Shown: piece after piece, positions 1 through 6,031 of the stretch
Layout: every line of letters starts with the position of its first letter
Position numbering within the stretch: the first letter of the stretch is position 1
From: an uncultured Clostridia bacterium
GTDB taxonomy: Bacteria > Bacillota > Clostridia > Oscillospirales > Oscillospiraceae
Direction: 5' to 3'
Length of the DNA: 12,748 nucleotides
Assembly: GCA_937915065.1 (NCBI GenBank)
Contig: CALDMR010000082.1
Location: forward strand, 1 to 12,748
Position numbers and translations under genes: made by a program
The notes under the pieces: model-generated
The model's input: only the letters and a program-made list of their open reading frames with translations
Told to the model about the DNA's origin: nothing
Databases searched by the model: none

Positions 1-20
1 CCCCGCCCCGCAAAAGCGCA

Positions 21-55
21 AAAAATCACCGCAGAACCTTCGTTCTGCGGTGATT
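21..55 (-). terminator. Rho-independent terminator of the yitT-like gene
   Basis: A perfect 14-bp inverted repeat (24-37 with 42-55, four-base loop) lies directly after the stop codon of the minus-strand YitT-like gene. Read on the minus strand it is followed by a run of T (complement of 21-25). Stem plus T-run is the classic intrinsic terminator layout. Confidence 0.9.
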
Positions 56-56
56 C

Positions 57-933
57 TTATACTCTGCTTTTATAATTTCCGTGAATCTGTACACCTTCCT
101 GCACCACCAGGAACGCCTCCGGGTCAATGGTCTGGAGGGCATGGCGCAGCTCTTCCAGTTCATATTTTGACAGGCAAATGCAAAAAATCTCCGTTTCATT
201 GTTCTGATAGGCACCGGTGCCGTCCCAATAAGTCATACTGCGGTGAAGCTTGGTGGTCACATACTCGCGCAGAGCTGCGTCTTTTCGCTTTGTAAACACC
301 CAAGCCATAACTGCAATATTCTGCTGGTGCAGTTTATCCACGATCAGGCCGGAAAACACCGAATAAATAATAGAGTAAATGGCCACCTGCACATTAAACA
401 ACAGCAAACACACCACATACAGGGCAATATTAAAGCCCATGTTGACCTTGCCCACAGACACACCGGGGAATTTTTGCAGAAAATACACGCCCAGAATATC
501 CATGCCGCCGGAACTGCCGCCATCATAGAGCATCAGTCCGATGCCCGCGCCGGCAATAATGCCGCCCAGGATGGAAGCTGCCAGCACATCATACAGGATC
601 GGCTCCGCCGGCGGCGTCAATATACTGAGGAAAATCGTGTTGCATACGGTACACAGCAGCGACTTGGCTCCGAAATGTCCGGATATGGAGCGGAACGCCA
701 ACAAATAGACCGGAACATTCAAGGCGAAATAAACCCGCCACATCAAACTGGCCAAAATCCATGCCGCAGTTTTGAACCAGCAGCGTGCGGATGATCTGGC
801 CCACACCCAAAAAGCCGCCTGTATACAATCCTGCAGGCGTGACAAAATAACTGATGCCCACAGAATAAATAAAACTGCCGGCCACCGCCAGAATGATGCG
901 CGTCCATCGGTGCTGTACGGTCGAATAAAGCAT
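57..933 (-). pseudogene. YitT/DUF2179 family membrane protein, frameshifted
   Basis: Two reading frames together make one YitT-family protein of about 290 residues, the usual family length. The first frame starts at 933 with MLYSTVQHRW and carries the first helices, including a TPAGLYTGGFLGVGQI stretch typical of the family, then continues to GQFDVAG. From about 733 the homology resumes in a different frame with YFALNVPVYLLAF and runs through the remaining hydrophobic segments. The end is a soluble DUF2179-type domain (GTGAYQNNET, DPEAFLVVQEG, VQIHGN). Joining the halves needs a +1 shift (or loss of two bases) between roughly 744 and 730. A good AGGAGG site at 941-946 supports the 933 start. 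YitT proteins are multi-pass membrane proteins of largely unknown function. The N-terminal frame alone ends after about 114 residues, so as written the gene is probably non-functional, or the read contains an error. Confidence 0.85.
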
Positions 934-980
934 AGGCCATCCTCCTGTCTTGCGCCTGCATCCATCGAAACTGGTTATGT

Positions 981-1009
981 ATTATATCAAACCGCCGCCC
1001 GGGATGCAA
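981..1009 (-). promoter_or_regulatory. Sigma-A-type promoter of the yitT-like gene
   Basis: On the minus strand a -35 box TTGCAT (1009-1004) is followed after exactly 17 bases by a perfect TATAAT (986-981). Transcription would begin near 974, about 40 bases before the ATG at 933. This suggests that the membrane-protein gene is transcribed separately from the upstream three-gene cassette. Confidence 0.8.
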
Positions 1010-1037
1010 CGCATTTTCTCCGAAAGTCTGGCCGATT

Positions 1038-1334
1038 TCAGAACGCATAGCGCAAACAGCGCTTCAACCGCCCCTTGGCCCGGGCCAGCGTGCGGGATAC
1101 GGTGGATTTGGAGATCTGCAGTTCCCGGGCAATTTCCGCCATGGTCATCTCCTCATCAAAATACAAATACAGCATCTGGGCCTGCCGGGGCGTCAACTCT
1201 TCCCGCCGGGCCAGGCGCAGATTGCGCTTCAAGCGATAGATAGCCTCGTCGTTATCCGGCGCCACCGCCCGCATATAGGCAGCCATATCGCCCTCAAATT
1301 CGTTGTTCCGGCGATTAAAGGGTGTATTTACCAT
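1038..1334 (-). CDS. Sigma-70 region 4-like helix-turn-helix protein
   Basis: A 98-residue protein. Its C-terminal half (about residues 45-95) matches the layout of sigma-70 region 4: LTPRQAQMLYLYF, then an HTH around residues 63-84 (MTMAEIARELQISKSTVSRT), then a basic tail. No region 2 is present, so it cannot be a complete sigma factor. Short region-4-only proteins act as accessory sigma subunits or as phage or element transcription regulators. An AGGAGG site lies 10 bases before the ATG. The start overlaps the end of the preceding coiled-coil gene by 20 bases, so translation is probably coupled. It is the last gene of a three-gene cassette. DNA binding is well supported; target and role are unknown. 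Confidence 0.85.
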   Translation of the reverse strand: MVNTPFNRRNNEFEGDMAAYMRAVAPDNDEAIYRLKRNLRLARREELTPRQAQMLYLYFDEEMTMAEIARELQISKSTVSRTLARAKGRLKRCLRYAF

Positions 1335-1548
1335 TTTTATGATACCTCCTGTCGTAATAGTGCCGCGTCAGCACGGCCAGCTCCCGCGCTTCCTGCAGCA
1401 GCGGCTTGAGTTCCGCCACCCGCCGCTCCAGCCGGTTCTTCCGCTCAGGATCCTCCGTTTCCTTTGCCGCCGCGCGCAGCTCCCGGATGCGCAGGGCAAT
1501 CGCATCGCCGTGTTCCTTATAGTCATAAGACAGTTCCCGTAATGTCAT
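1315..1548 (-). CDS. Small charged coiled-coil protein, unknown function
   Basis: A 77-residue, highly charged, Leu/Arg/Glu-rich protein. Residues about 17-62 should form one or two long helices (RIRELRAAAKE, RNRLERRVAELKP-like pattern), followed by a Tyr/His-rich tail HYYDRRYHKNGKYTL. I chose the ATG at 1548 rather than an upstream in-frame ATG because GGAGG lies five bases before it and because it overlaps the stop of the zinc-ribbon gene as ATGA. No enzymatic motif is visible. The 4-base overlap upstream and 20-base overlap downstream make it the middle member of an overlapping cassette with the zinc-ribbon and sigma-like proteins. A role as partner of the sigma-like protein is a guess from position. 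Confidence 0.8.
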   Translation of the reverse strand: MTLRELSYDYKEHGDAIALRIRELRAAAKETEDPERKNRLERRVAELKPLLQEARELAVLTRHYYDRRYHKNGKYTL

Positions 1549-1748
1549 AAATACCTCCATTCTCTGCCGCTGAGGCGGAAGGAACGGTATTCCTCCCGGG
1601 CGAAGTCTGCCAGGCAGTCCTCGCACACGGCAGCGCCGTTGACGGCATAAAATTCGTCGCCGTCATAAAGCTCCCGGCCGCACAGGCTGCACACCGCCGC
1701 AGGGCGGGCAGTCTGGGGATCGGCCGGAAAAGGGGTGAAATTCAGCAA
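1545..1748 (-). CDS. Small zinc-ribbon protein
   Basis: A 67-residue protein with two CxxC knuckles, C20/C23 (CSLCGREL) and C42/C45 (CEDCLADF), separated by 18 residues. This spacing suits one structural zinc ion. The start is a TTG at 1748: GGAGGAGG lies about 10 bases upstream and no better in-frame ATG is present. The stop TGA overlaps the next gene's ATG. It is the first gene of the zinc-ribbon/coiled-coil/sigma-like cassette and points away from the divergent tRNA genes. No confident promoter was found between it and the tRNA promoter. Function unknown; zinc ribbons of this size mediate nucleic-acid or protein contacts. Confidence 0.75.
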   Translation of the reverse strand: MLNFTPFPADPQTARPAAVCSLCGRELYDGDEFYAVNGAAVCEDCLADFAREEYRSFRLSGREWRYL

Positions 1749-1804
1749 ATAGCCAAAGCCTCCTCCATTTCACAATGATTTTTCAGAATTTTTTCAAATA
1801 ATCC

Positions 1805-1833
1805 TTGACAAAACCTGCTTTCTCTGGTAGACT
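1805..1833 (+). promoter_or_regulatory. tRNA operon promoter
   Basis: A consensus TTGACA (1805-1810), a 17-base spacer and TAGACT (1828-1833) sit 19 bases before the tRNA-Thr gene. Transcription would start near 1840, giving a short 5' leader. The fit to consensus and the position make this the likely promoter of both tRNAs. Confidence 0.85.
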
Positions 1834-1852
1834 AATTTCTGCTGTTGGATGC

Positions 1853-1928
1853 GCTGGTGTAGCTCAGTTGGTAGAGCAGCTGATTTGTAATCAGCAGGTC
1901 GGGGGTTCAAGTCCGTCCACCAGCTCCA
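1853..1928 (+). tRNA. tRNA-Thr (anticodon TGT)
   Basis: A full cloverleaf with seven-base acceptor stem GCTGGTG/CACCAGC, anticodon loop TTTGTAA with anticodon TGT at 1886-1888, T-loop TTCAAGT and encoded CCA at 1926-1928. In the T-stem (GGGGG/CCGTC) the middle pair is G opposite G and another is a G-T wobble. All other landmarks are normal, so the gene is probably functional. Confidence 0.97.
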
Positions 1929-1937
1929 AATAAATAT

Positions 1938-2022
1938 GGGGGAATTCCCGAGTGGCCAAAGGGGACAGACTGTAAATCTGCTGTCTACGACTTCGGTGGT
2001 TCGAATCCACCTTCCCCCACCA
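1938..2022 (+). tRNA. tRNA-Tyr (anticodon GTA)
   Basis: A class II tRNA of 85 bases. The acceptor stem is GGGGGAA/TTCCCCC, the anticodon loop CTGTAAA has GTA at 1972-1974, the long variable arm is closed by GTC/GAC, the T-arm is GGTGG TTCGAAT CCACC, and CCA is encoded. The outermost anticodon-stem pair (A1965 with C1981) is not Watson-Crick. It lies nine bases after tRNA-Thr and shares its promoter and terminator. Confidence 0.97.
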
Positions 2023-2023
2023 A

Positions 2024-2052
2024 ACGTCCGGTGTTACACCGGACGTTTTTTT
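2024..2052 (+). terminator. Terminator of the tRNA operon
   Basis: A perfect 10-bp stem (ACGTCCGGTG at 2024-2033 with 2037-2046, loop TTA) is followed directly by a T-run to 2052. It begins two bases after the tRNA-Tyr CCA end. Confidence 0.95.
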
Positions 2053-2162
2053 ATTTTCATCCGCAGCCCGCCGGGGCGGGACGGACTGCTTTCAGCCCGA
2101 ATCCATCGCCAGATTAGCAAGAATCTTGTGGACACTTTGAAGATATCACAAATATACTGTAA

Positions 2163-2237
2163 TGTCAAGAATATTTTGACAAGTTTCTTGTTAAAATATT
2201 TGACATAACCTCTTTTATCCGTTAAAATAAAGTTGAA
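2163..2237. promoter_or_regulatory. Candidate operator cluster for the S24-type repressor
   Basis: Three related AT-rich dyads lie in and around the repressor promoter. The first is GTCAA-N7-TTGAC (2164-2180, flanked by matching T and A). The second is GTTAA-N5-TTGAC (2190-2204), whose right half overlaps the -35 box. The third is GTTAA-N7-TTGAA (2221-2237), which overlaps the -10 box. Repeated dyads covering -35 and -10 are the usual arrangement for an autoregulated XRE/S24 repressor. Binding is inferred, not shown. Confidence 0.6.
2200..2228 (+). promoter_or_regulatory. Promoter of the repressor-macrodomain operon
   Basis: TTGACA at 2200-2205, a 17-base spacer, and TAAAAT at 2223-2228. Start of transcription is expected near 2235, about 35 bases before the ATG. 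Both boxes are overlapped by candidate operator half-sites, consistent with repression by the encoded protein. Confidence 0.8.
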
Positions 2238-2269
2238 ATTTTGAAGCCACCGAAAGGAGGCCGTCTCCC

Positions 2270-3031
2270 ATGAGTTTGGGCCAACAGATGAAAACCCGCC
2301 GCCAGGAACTGGGGCTCTCCCGCGCAGCGCTGGCAGAGCGATTGGGCCTGTCCCCGTCTGCCATCAGCAACTACGAAAACGGCATCAGTTCCCCCAAGGA
2401 AGAGGTGCTTTTGCGCCTGTTCGATGTATTGGAGGTGGAGCCGAACTACCTGTTTCAAGATAGTTTCTCCGCCCGGAACGGAGCCCTGTCCCCCGCCGAA
2501 GTCCAGTTGATCGAGCGTTACCGGGCATTGAGCGCCAAGGGCAAGCTGGCCGTGGGCGCCGTGATGGACGCCGCCGAGGAAGACCGGCACAGCCGCGTCG
2601 TATCCCTGCCGTCCCCCAAAAGCACCCGGCAGATCCCCCTGTTCGCCTCCCCCGCCGCCGCCGGTTATGCCTCCCCCGTGCTGGGCGAGGAATATGAGCT
2701 CATCGCCGCCGACGGAGCGCCGGAGCGGGCCCAGTTTGCCGTGCGTATCTGCGGTGACTCCATGGAGCCCCAGATCGCCGACGGCTCCATCGTGTATGTC
2801 AGCCGGGAACCCCTGCATAACGGCGATGTGGGCATTTTCTGCGTGGACGGGGATATGTTCTGCAAGCAATACTACAAAGATCCGCTGAATATGGTATATC
2901 TCTTCTCGCTGAACCGCGCCCGTGCCGATGCAGACATTGTTCTGACCCCCGGCTCCGGCCGCACGCTGGCCTGTTTCGGCCGGGTTCTGACCACAAAACG
3001 CTATCCCCTGCCGGACGGCCGAGGAATATAA
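2270..3031 (+). CDS. XRE-HTH / S24 peptidase self-cleaving repressor
   Basis: A 253-residue regulator with the two-domain plan of phage CI-like and LexA-like proteins. Residues 1-62 form an XRE-type HTH (MKTRRQELGLSRAALAERLG, SPSAISNYENG). Residues about 120-245 form an S24 domain. The Ala131-Gly132 pair is the likely self-cleavage site. Ser164 in CGDSMEP is the nucleophile and Lys199 in MFCKQY the general base; the Ser-Lys distance of 35 resembles LexA. In this family RecA filaments on damaged DNA stimulate autocleavage and release the promoter. The XRE HTH rather than a winged helix means it is not the housekeeping LexA. GGAGG lies nine bases before the ATG. It is followed after 12 bases by the macrodomain gene, whose ribosome site overlaps this stop (TAAGGAGG). 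Autoregulation through the dyads at 2163-2237 is likely. Confidence 0.92.
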   Translation: MSLGQQMKTRRQELGLSRAALAERLGLSPSAISNYENGISSPKEEVLLRLFDVLEVEPNYLFQDSFSARNGALSPAEVQLIERYRALSAKGKLAVGAVMDAAEEDRHSRVVSLPSPKSTRQIPLFASPAAAGYASPVLGEEYELIAADGAPERAQFAVRICGDSMEPQIADGSIVYVSREPLHNGDVGIFCVDGDMFCKQYYKDPLNMVYLFSLNRARADADIVLTPGSGRTLACFGRVLTTKRYPLPDGRGI

Positions 3032-3043
3032 GGAGGCATTGTC

Positions 3044-3556
3044 ATGGGACTGCACATTGAACAGGGCGACATTACCACCTACCGGGTGGACGCCATTGTA
3101 AACGCAGCCAACTGCACGCTGCTGGGCGGCGGAGGCGTCGACGGCGCGATTCACGCCGCTGCCGGGCCGGAATTATTGGAGGAATGCAAAAACCTGGGCG
3201 GCTGCGAAACCGGGGAAGCCAAAATCACCAAGGGCTACCGCCTGCCCGCCAAATATGTGATCCATACCCCCGGCCCCATCTGGTACGGCGGCGCCCGGGG
3301 CGAAGCGGAGCGCCTGTGCGCCAGCTATTACCACTCCCTGTGCCTGGCCGAGGAATACGGCTGCAAAACCGTGGCCTTTCCCTCCATCAGCACCGGCGTA
3401 TACCGTTTTCCCCTGGCTCTGGCCGCCCCCATCGCCCTGGAAACCATTCTCTCGTTCCTGCAAACGGCCCAATCCGTCCAGGATGTCACGCTGGTCTGCT
3501 TCGATGACCAAACCTATCAGGCTTATCAATCTGCCCTGAAATTTTGGCAGACATAA
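3044..3556 (+). CDS. Macrodomain protein, O-acetyl-ADP-ribose deacetylase-like (YmdB type)
   Basis: A 170-residue single-domain protein of the macrodomain family, about the size of E. coli YmdB, and very like it across its length. Hallmarks in order are GDIT (8-11), the NAAN ribose-binding motif (20-23), the GGGGVDGAIH loop (28-37) with Asp33 as likely catalytic acid, the LPAKYVIHTPGPIW segment (67-80), and the FPSISTGVY phosphate loop (112-120). Such proteins hydrolyse O-acetyl-ADP-ribose and can remove ADP-ribose from proteins or nucleic acids in the cytoplasm. It is co-transcribed with the S24 repressor 12 bases upstream and ends at a strong terminator. That makes ADP-ribose removal part of a repressor-controlled, possibly DNA-damage-induced, response. 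No ADP-ribosyltransferase toxin of DarT type is adjacent, so it is not a recognisable DarTG pair. Confidence 0.92.
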   Translation: MGLHIEQGDITTYRVDAIVNAANCTLLGGGGVDGAIHAAAGPELLEECKNLGGCETGEAKITKGYRLPAKYVIHTPGPIWYGGARGEAERLCASYYHSLCLAEEYGCKTVAFPSISTGVYRFPLALAAPIALETILSFLQTAQSVQDVTLVCFDDQTYQAYQSALKFWQT

Positions 3557-3561
3557 AACGG

Positions 3562-3596
3562 CGCAGGCTGCATTTCACATGCAGCCTGCGTTTTTT
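3562..3596 (+). terminator. Terminator after the macrodomain gene
   Basis: A perfect 12-bp stem (CGCAGGCTGCAT at 3562-3573 with 3579-3590), a five-base loop and six T follow the macrodomain stop codon by five bases. Confidence 0.95.
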
Positions 3597-3600
3597 CGCC

Positions 3601-3630
3601 AAAACGCCCCCTCCCAATCGGAAGGGGGCG
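3601..3630 (-). terminator. Terminator of the SDR gene
   Basis: A GC-rich 8-bp stem (CGCCCCCT at 3605-3612 with 3623-3630), a ten-base loop and, on the minus strand, a four-T tail (3604-3601). It lies 43 bases downstream of the dehydrogenase stop and back to back with the plus-strand terminator of the convergent operon. Confidence 0.7.
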
Positions 3631-3673
3631 CCGGTTTCGTATATTGTATGGATCATTTGTCACCGAAAACCGC

Positions 3674-4444
3674 TCAGCCCATCATGCAGGCGCCGCCATC
3701 AATGACAAAGTGTGCGCCTGTGACCCAGGTCGCCTCATCGGAGCACAGATATGTGGCTGCATAGGCGATATCTTCCGGCACGCCCAGGCGGCCGATGGAG
3801 CAAACGTGCTTGCACATATCCGCCTGGATCTCCGGGCTTTCCAGCACATCCTTGGGCGTCATATTCGTCGTGACCGGGCCGGGGCAGATCACATTCATGC
3901 GGACGCCCTGCGGCGAGAACTCCCGGGTCAGATTGCGGGTCATCAGGTCGATGCCAGCCTTGAAGGCGCCATAGAAATAAGCATTGGTCTCAGGCTTGAT
4001 CGAGGAGATGGATGCAATATTGACGATGGAATTTTTGCCGTGGCTGTTCTCCTGGGTCATCATGGGCAGGAACGCCTGCATCATCCAGCTGTATGCCCGG
4101 AAATTGGTTTCGCTGATGAAGTCATAATCATCGTCATTGTGCTCCAGGAACGACTTATGCACCAACACGCCGGCACAGTTGGCCAGAGTGGTGATCGTTC
4201 CGTATTTCTCCACGGCAACGGCTTTGATTTTTTCCACATCCTCTTTTTTGCGCAGGTTGGCCTGCACAAAGGTGGCTTCACCGCCACGGTCATTGATCCC
4301 GTCTACTGTGGCCTGGCCAGCCTCGGGATTAAAATCTGCGCCGATGACCTTGGCGCCCTCTGCAGCAAACATCTCGGCGATTGCCTTTCCAATGCCGGAA
4401 CCCACACCGGTAACCACTGCGATTTTACCATCCATTCTTCCCAT
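3674..4444 (-). CDS. Classical short-chain dehydrogenase/reductase (SDR)
   Basis: A 256-residue NAD(P)-dependent oxidoreductase of the classical SDR family, full length. The Rossmann motif is TGVGSGIG (12-19). Asp37 at the end of beta-2 predicts NAD(H) rather than NADP(H). The structural motif is NCAG at 89-92, with Cys where Asn is usual. The catalytic tetrad is Asn114, Ser145, Tyr158 and Lys162 (YGAFK), followed by the PGPVTT segment (188-193) after the active site. The ATG has AGGAGG eight bases upstream. It lies 49 bases after the MFS transporter on the same strand and probably shares its mRNA. Such enzymes interconvert alcohols and ketones on sugars, polyols, steroids or acyl chains. The substrate cannot be read from the sequence; the neighbouring transporter and LysR gene suggest a specific small molecule. 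Confidence 0.93.
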   Translation of the reverse strand: MGRMDGKIAVVTGVGSGIGKAIAEMFAAEGAKVIGADFNPEAGQATVDGINDRGGEATFVQANLRKKEDVEKIKAVAVEKYGTITTLANCAGVLVHKSFLEHNDDDYDFISETNFRAYSWMMQAFLPMMTQENSHGKNSIVNIASISSIKPETNAYFYGAFKAGIDLMTRNLTREFSPQGVRMNVICPGPVTTNMTPKDVLESPEIQADMCKHVCSIGRLGVPEDIAYAATYLCSDEATWVTGAHFVIDGGACMMG

Positions 4445-4493
4445 AACAAGTTCCTCCTTAATTTTAGATTCAGTCGAATAATTGAATGCCGCT

Positions 4494-5744
4494 TTATTTT
4501 TGTTGTTCGCGCGCTTTCTGCGCCAGCTTTCCCTTTTCGCCCAGCTCCGGCATCAAAATACCGCCGACAATGGCAATGACCACCAGGAAAATCGCCATCA
4601 GTGTAAAGATCATCGTGTAATTATCGCCCACAAAACTGGCGATCAATACCGGGATCACAAAGGCACAAATGCCCACTGCCGTATTATTCATGCCGCCGGC
4701 CGCGCCCACATCTTCCGGGCCGAATTCTCCTGTCAGCGGCAGCAGGGGGATGCGGGCCATGTTCACACCAATGGAGCCGGATACGATGATACCGCCGACA
4801 GCCACCAGAACATATGTGATGGGGCCAATGGGCAGCATATAAGCCAAATAGTACAGGACTGCGCCGCCCACGCAGATCACGATATAAGGAATATTATACC
4901 GCCCCACTTTGGAAACCACGATACCGGACAAAACGCCGCCGATCAGCAGGCAGATATTCAGCAGCGTCGCCACACCGCTGGCCGCCATGGGATCCATTCC
5001 TTTGGCGATAAAGGCGTTGATCAGATAACTGTTCAGCAGCAGCGCCGCGCCCACCGAAAGACCTCCGCAAATCATCAGCAGCCACATATTTTTGCTGCGG
5101 AACACATTTTTCAAATTGCCCTTCGGCATTTCCGGCGCAGGGCCTCCGCTTGCTCCGGCAGGCACTTTGACCACCGCAAACCACAACACAGCCTCCAGCA
5201 CATATCCCACAGCAATCACCATAAACGCCGTGCGGATATTGGGGAAGAAGCCGCCCAAAGCAAAGGCCAGCGTCGTGCCGAGGCCGGCCGCCGCACCGTA
5301 GATGCCCATGGCCGTTCCCATTTCTTCCCGCGGGAACCAGACACCCAGCAGCTTGCCCTGCAGGATCTGCGTGGGCAGGAAAAATGCACCGGCCAGGAAC
5401 GTAATGATAAACAACGAAACATAATCTGCCGCAAAGCACCGCCAGATCTGGCAGGCAGCTGCCAGCGCCAGCAAAACACCGGGCAGCATCCGCACACCCT
5501 TTTTATCCACCATATGGCCCAGCCAAACGCTGAAAAAAGCACCCGGAAGCTGGCCTACTGTAGAAATTGCAGTCAGCTGCGCCTGGGTCATATTGAATTG
5601 CGCCATCACGTCGGTAGGCCGGGACGCAAAAATCAAGTTGGAAAAATTGAGCATCGCCGTACCAAACACCAGAACAAACAGGATCGCCCACCGGTATGAG
5701 CTTTTTTGCATCATCATTCTCACACTCTCTTTCTCTTGCTGCAT
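4494..5744 (-). CDS. Major facilitator superfamily (MFS) transporter
   Basis: Up to 416 residues, largely hydrophobic, with a pattern consistent with about 12 membrane helices in two halves. A polar central loop lies at about residues 194-219. The cytoplasmic loop between helices 2 and 3 carries an MFS motif A-like GHMVDKKGVR (76-85). The start is uncertain: the ATG at 5744 has no clear ribosome site, while a run of three ATGs from 5717 follows a weak GAGAG seven bases upstream. The protein probably moves a small organic solute across the cytoplasmic membrane by secondary transport. It is first in an operon with the NAD-type SDR. It lies downstream of a LysR gene but is separated from it by a terminator, and it has its own promoter with an inverted repeat just upstream. 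Substrate and direction are unknown. Confidence 0.93.
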   Translation of the reverse strand: MQQEKESVRMMMQKSSYRWAILFVLVFGTAMLNFSNLIFASRPTDVMAQFNMTQAQLTAISTVGQLPGAFFSVWLGHMVDKKGVRMLPGVLLALAAACQIWRCFAADYVSLFIITFLAGAFFLPTQILQGKLLGVWFPREEMGTAMGIYGAAAGLGTTLAFALGGFFPNIRTAFMVIAVGYVLEAVLWFAVVKVPAGASGGPAPEMPKGNLKNVFRSKNMWLLMICGGLSVGAALLLNSYLINAFIAKGMDPMAASGVATLLNICLLIGGVLSGIVVSKVGRYNIPYIVICVGGAVLYYLAYMLPIGPITYVLVAVGGIIVSGSIGVNMARIPLLPLTGEFGPEDVGAAGGMNNTAVGICAFVIPVLIASFVGDNYTMIFTLMAIFLVVIAIVGGILMPELGEKGKLAQKAREQQK

Positions 5745-5820
5745 TCTTGCTTGTTTTCGTTTTCAACCCATTTCATTTGTTTGCGGAACTGCGCTCCGGG
5801 CAGCGCCGCTTTCACTCCAA

Positions 5821-5849
5821 AGTTTATGGATGGGCCATCAATTTGTAAA
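5821..5849 (-). promoter_or_regulatory. Candidate promoter of the MFS-SDR operon
   Basis: On the minus strand TTTACA (5849-5844), 17 bases, then TAAACT (5826-5821). Transcription would begin near 5814, leaving a leader of about 70 bases. Each box has one or two deviations from consensus. Confidence 0.6.
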
Positions 5850-5884
5850 ATGACAAGAATTCTTTGCATGAGAAGCCTCTCTTT

Positions 5885-5902
5885 TTGTTACACTTTTAAC
5901 AA
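5885..5902. promoter_or_regulatory. Inverted repeat, candidate LysR-type operator
   Basis: A perfect TTGTTA-N6-TAACAA dyad lies about 35 bases upstream of the MFS -35 box, at roughly -70 to -90 from the predicted start. That is near where LysR-type activators place their recognition site, although the symmetry is not a strict T-N11-A. An adjoining palindrome ACAAAAA-G-TTTTTGT overlaps its right edge (5899-5913). Regulator identity is inferred from the neighbouring LysR gene. Confidence 0.45.
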
Positions 5903-5971
5903 AAAGTTTTTGTGATAACATTCCTTTTATTTTAATTCTGCACAATTCTTCTTTTCGAGGGATGCGCCCAC

Positions 5972-6016
5972 AAAAAGCCCGCCCCGCAAAGCAAAAACCG
6001 GCTTCGCGGGGCGGGC
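5972..6016 (-). terminator. Terminator of the LysR gene
   Basis: An 11-bp GC-rich stem (5977-5987 with 6006-6016), extended inward by AAGC/GCTT pairing after one mismatch, begins about 16 bases after the LysR stop. On the minus strand it is followed by five T (5976-5972). It should separate LysR transcription from the MFS-SDR operon. The remaining 5745-5971 gap holds only the MFS promoter and dyads; no gene was seen. Confidence 0.88.
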
Positions 6017-6031
6017 GTTTCTTTGTATCAT

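Noticed and set aside
730..736. Canonical -1 slippery heptamer GGGTTTA exactly at the yitT frame break, suggesting programmed frameshifting
   Set aside because: A -1 slip leads within four codons to TGA. The C-terminal half needs a +1 (or -2) shift, so this heptamer cannot produce the full protein.
1749..2060. tRNA-associated integration site for a mobile element
   Set aside because: No repeat of a tRNA 3' end, integrase or mobility gene was found around the tRNAs.
1936..2208. Short plus-strand open frame beginning at tRNA-Tyr
   Set aside because: It is the translation of the tRNA, its terminator and the repressor promoter region, not a gene.
2270..3031. Housekeeping LexA
   Set aside because: The DNA-binding domain is XRE-type rather than the LexA winged helix, so it is a CI-like S24 regulator.
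3044..3556. DarG-type antitoxin of a DarTG system
   Set aside because: The protein is a single YmdB-like macrodomain and no DarT-like ADP-ribosyltransferase gene is adjacent.
4482..5699. Long open frame antisense to the MFS transporter
   Set aside because: It is His/Gln/Arg-rich and low in hydrophobic structure, as expected for the complement of a transporter gene. The minus-strand MFS protein is clear.
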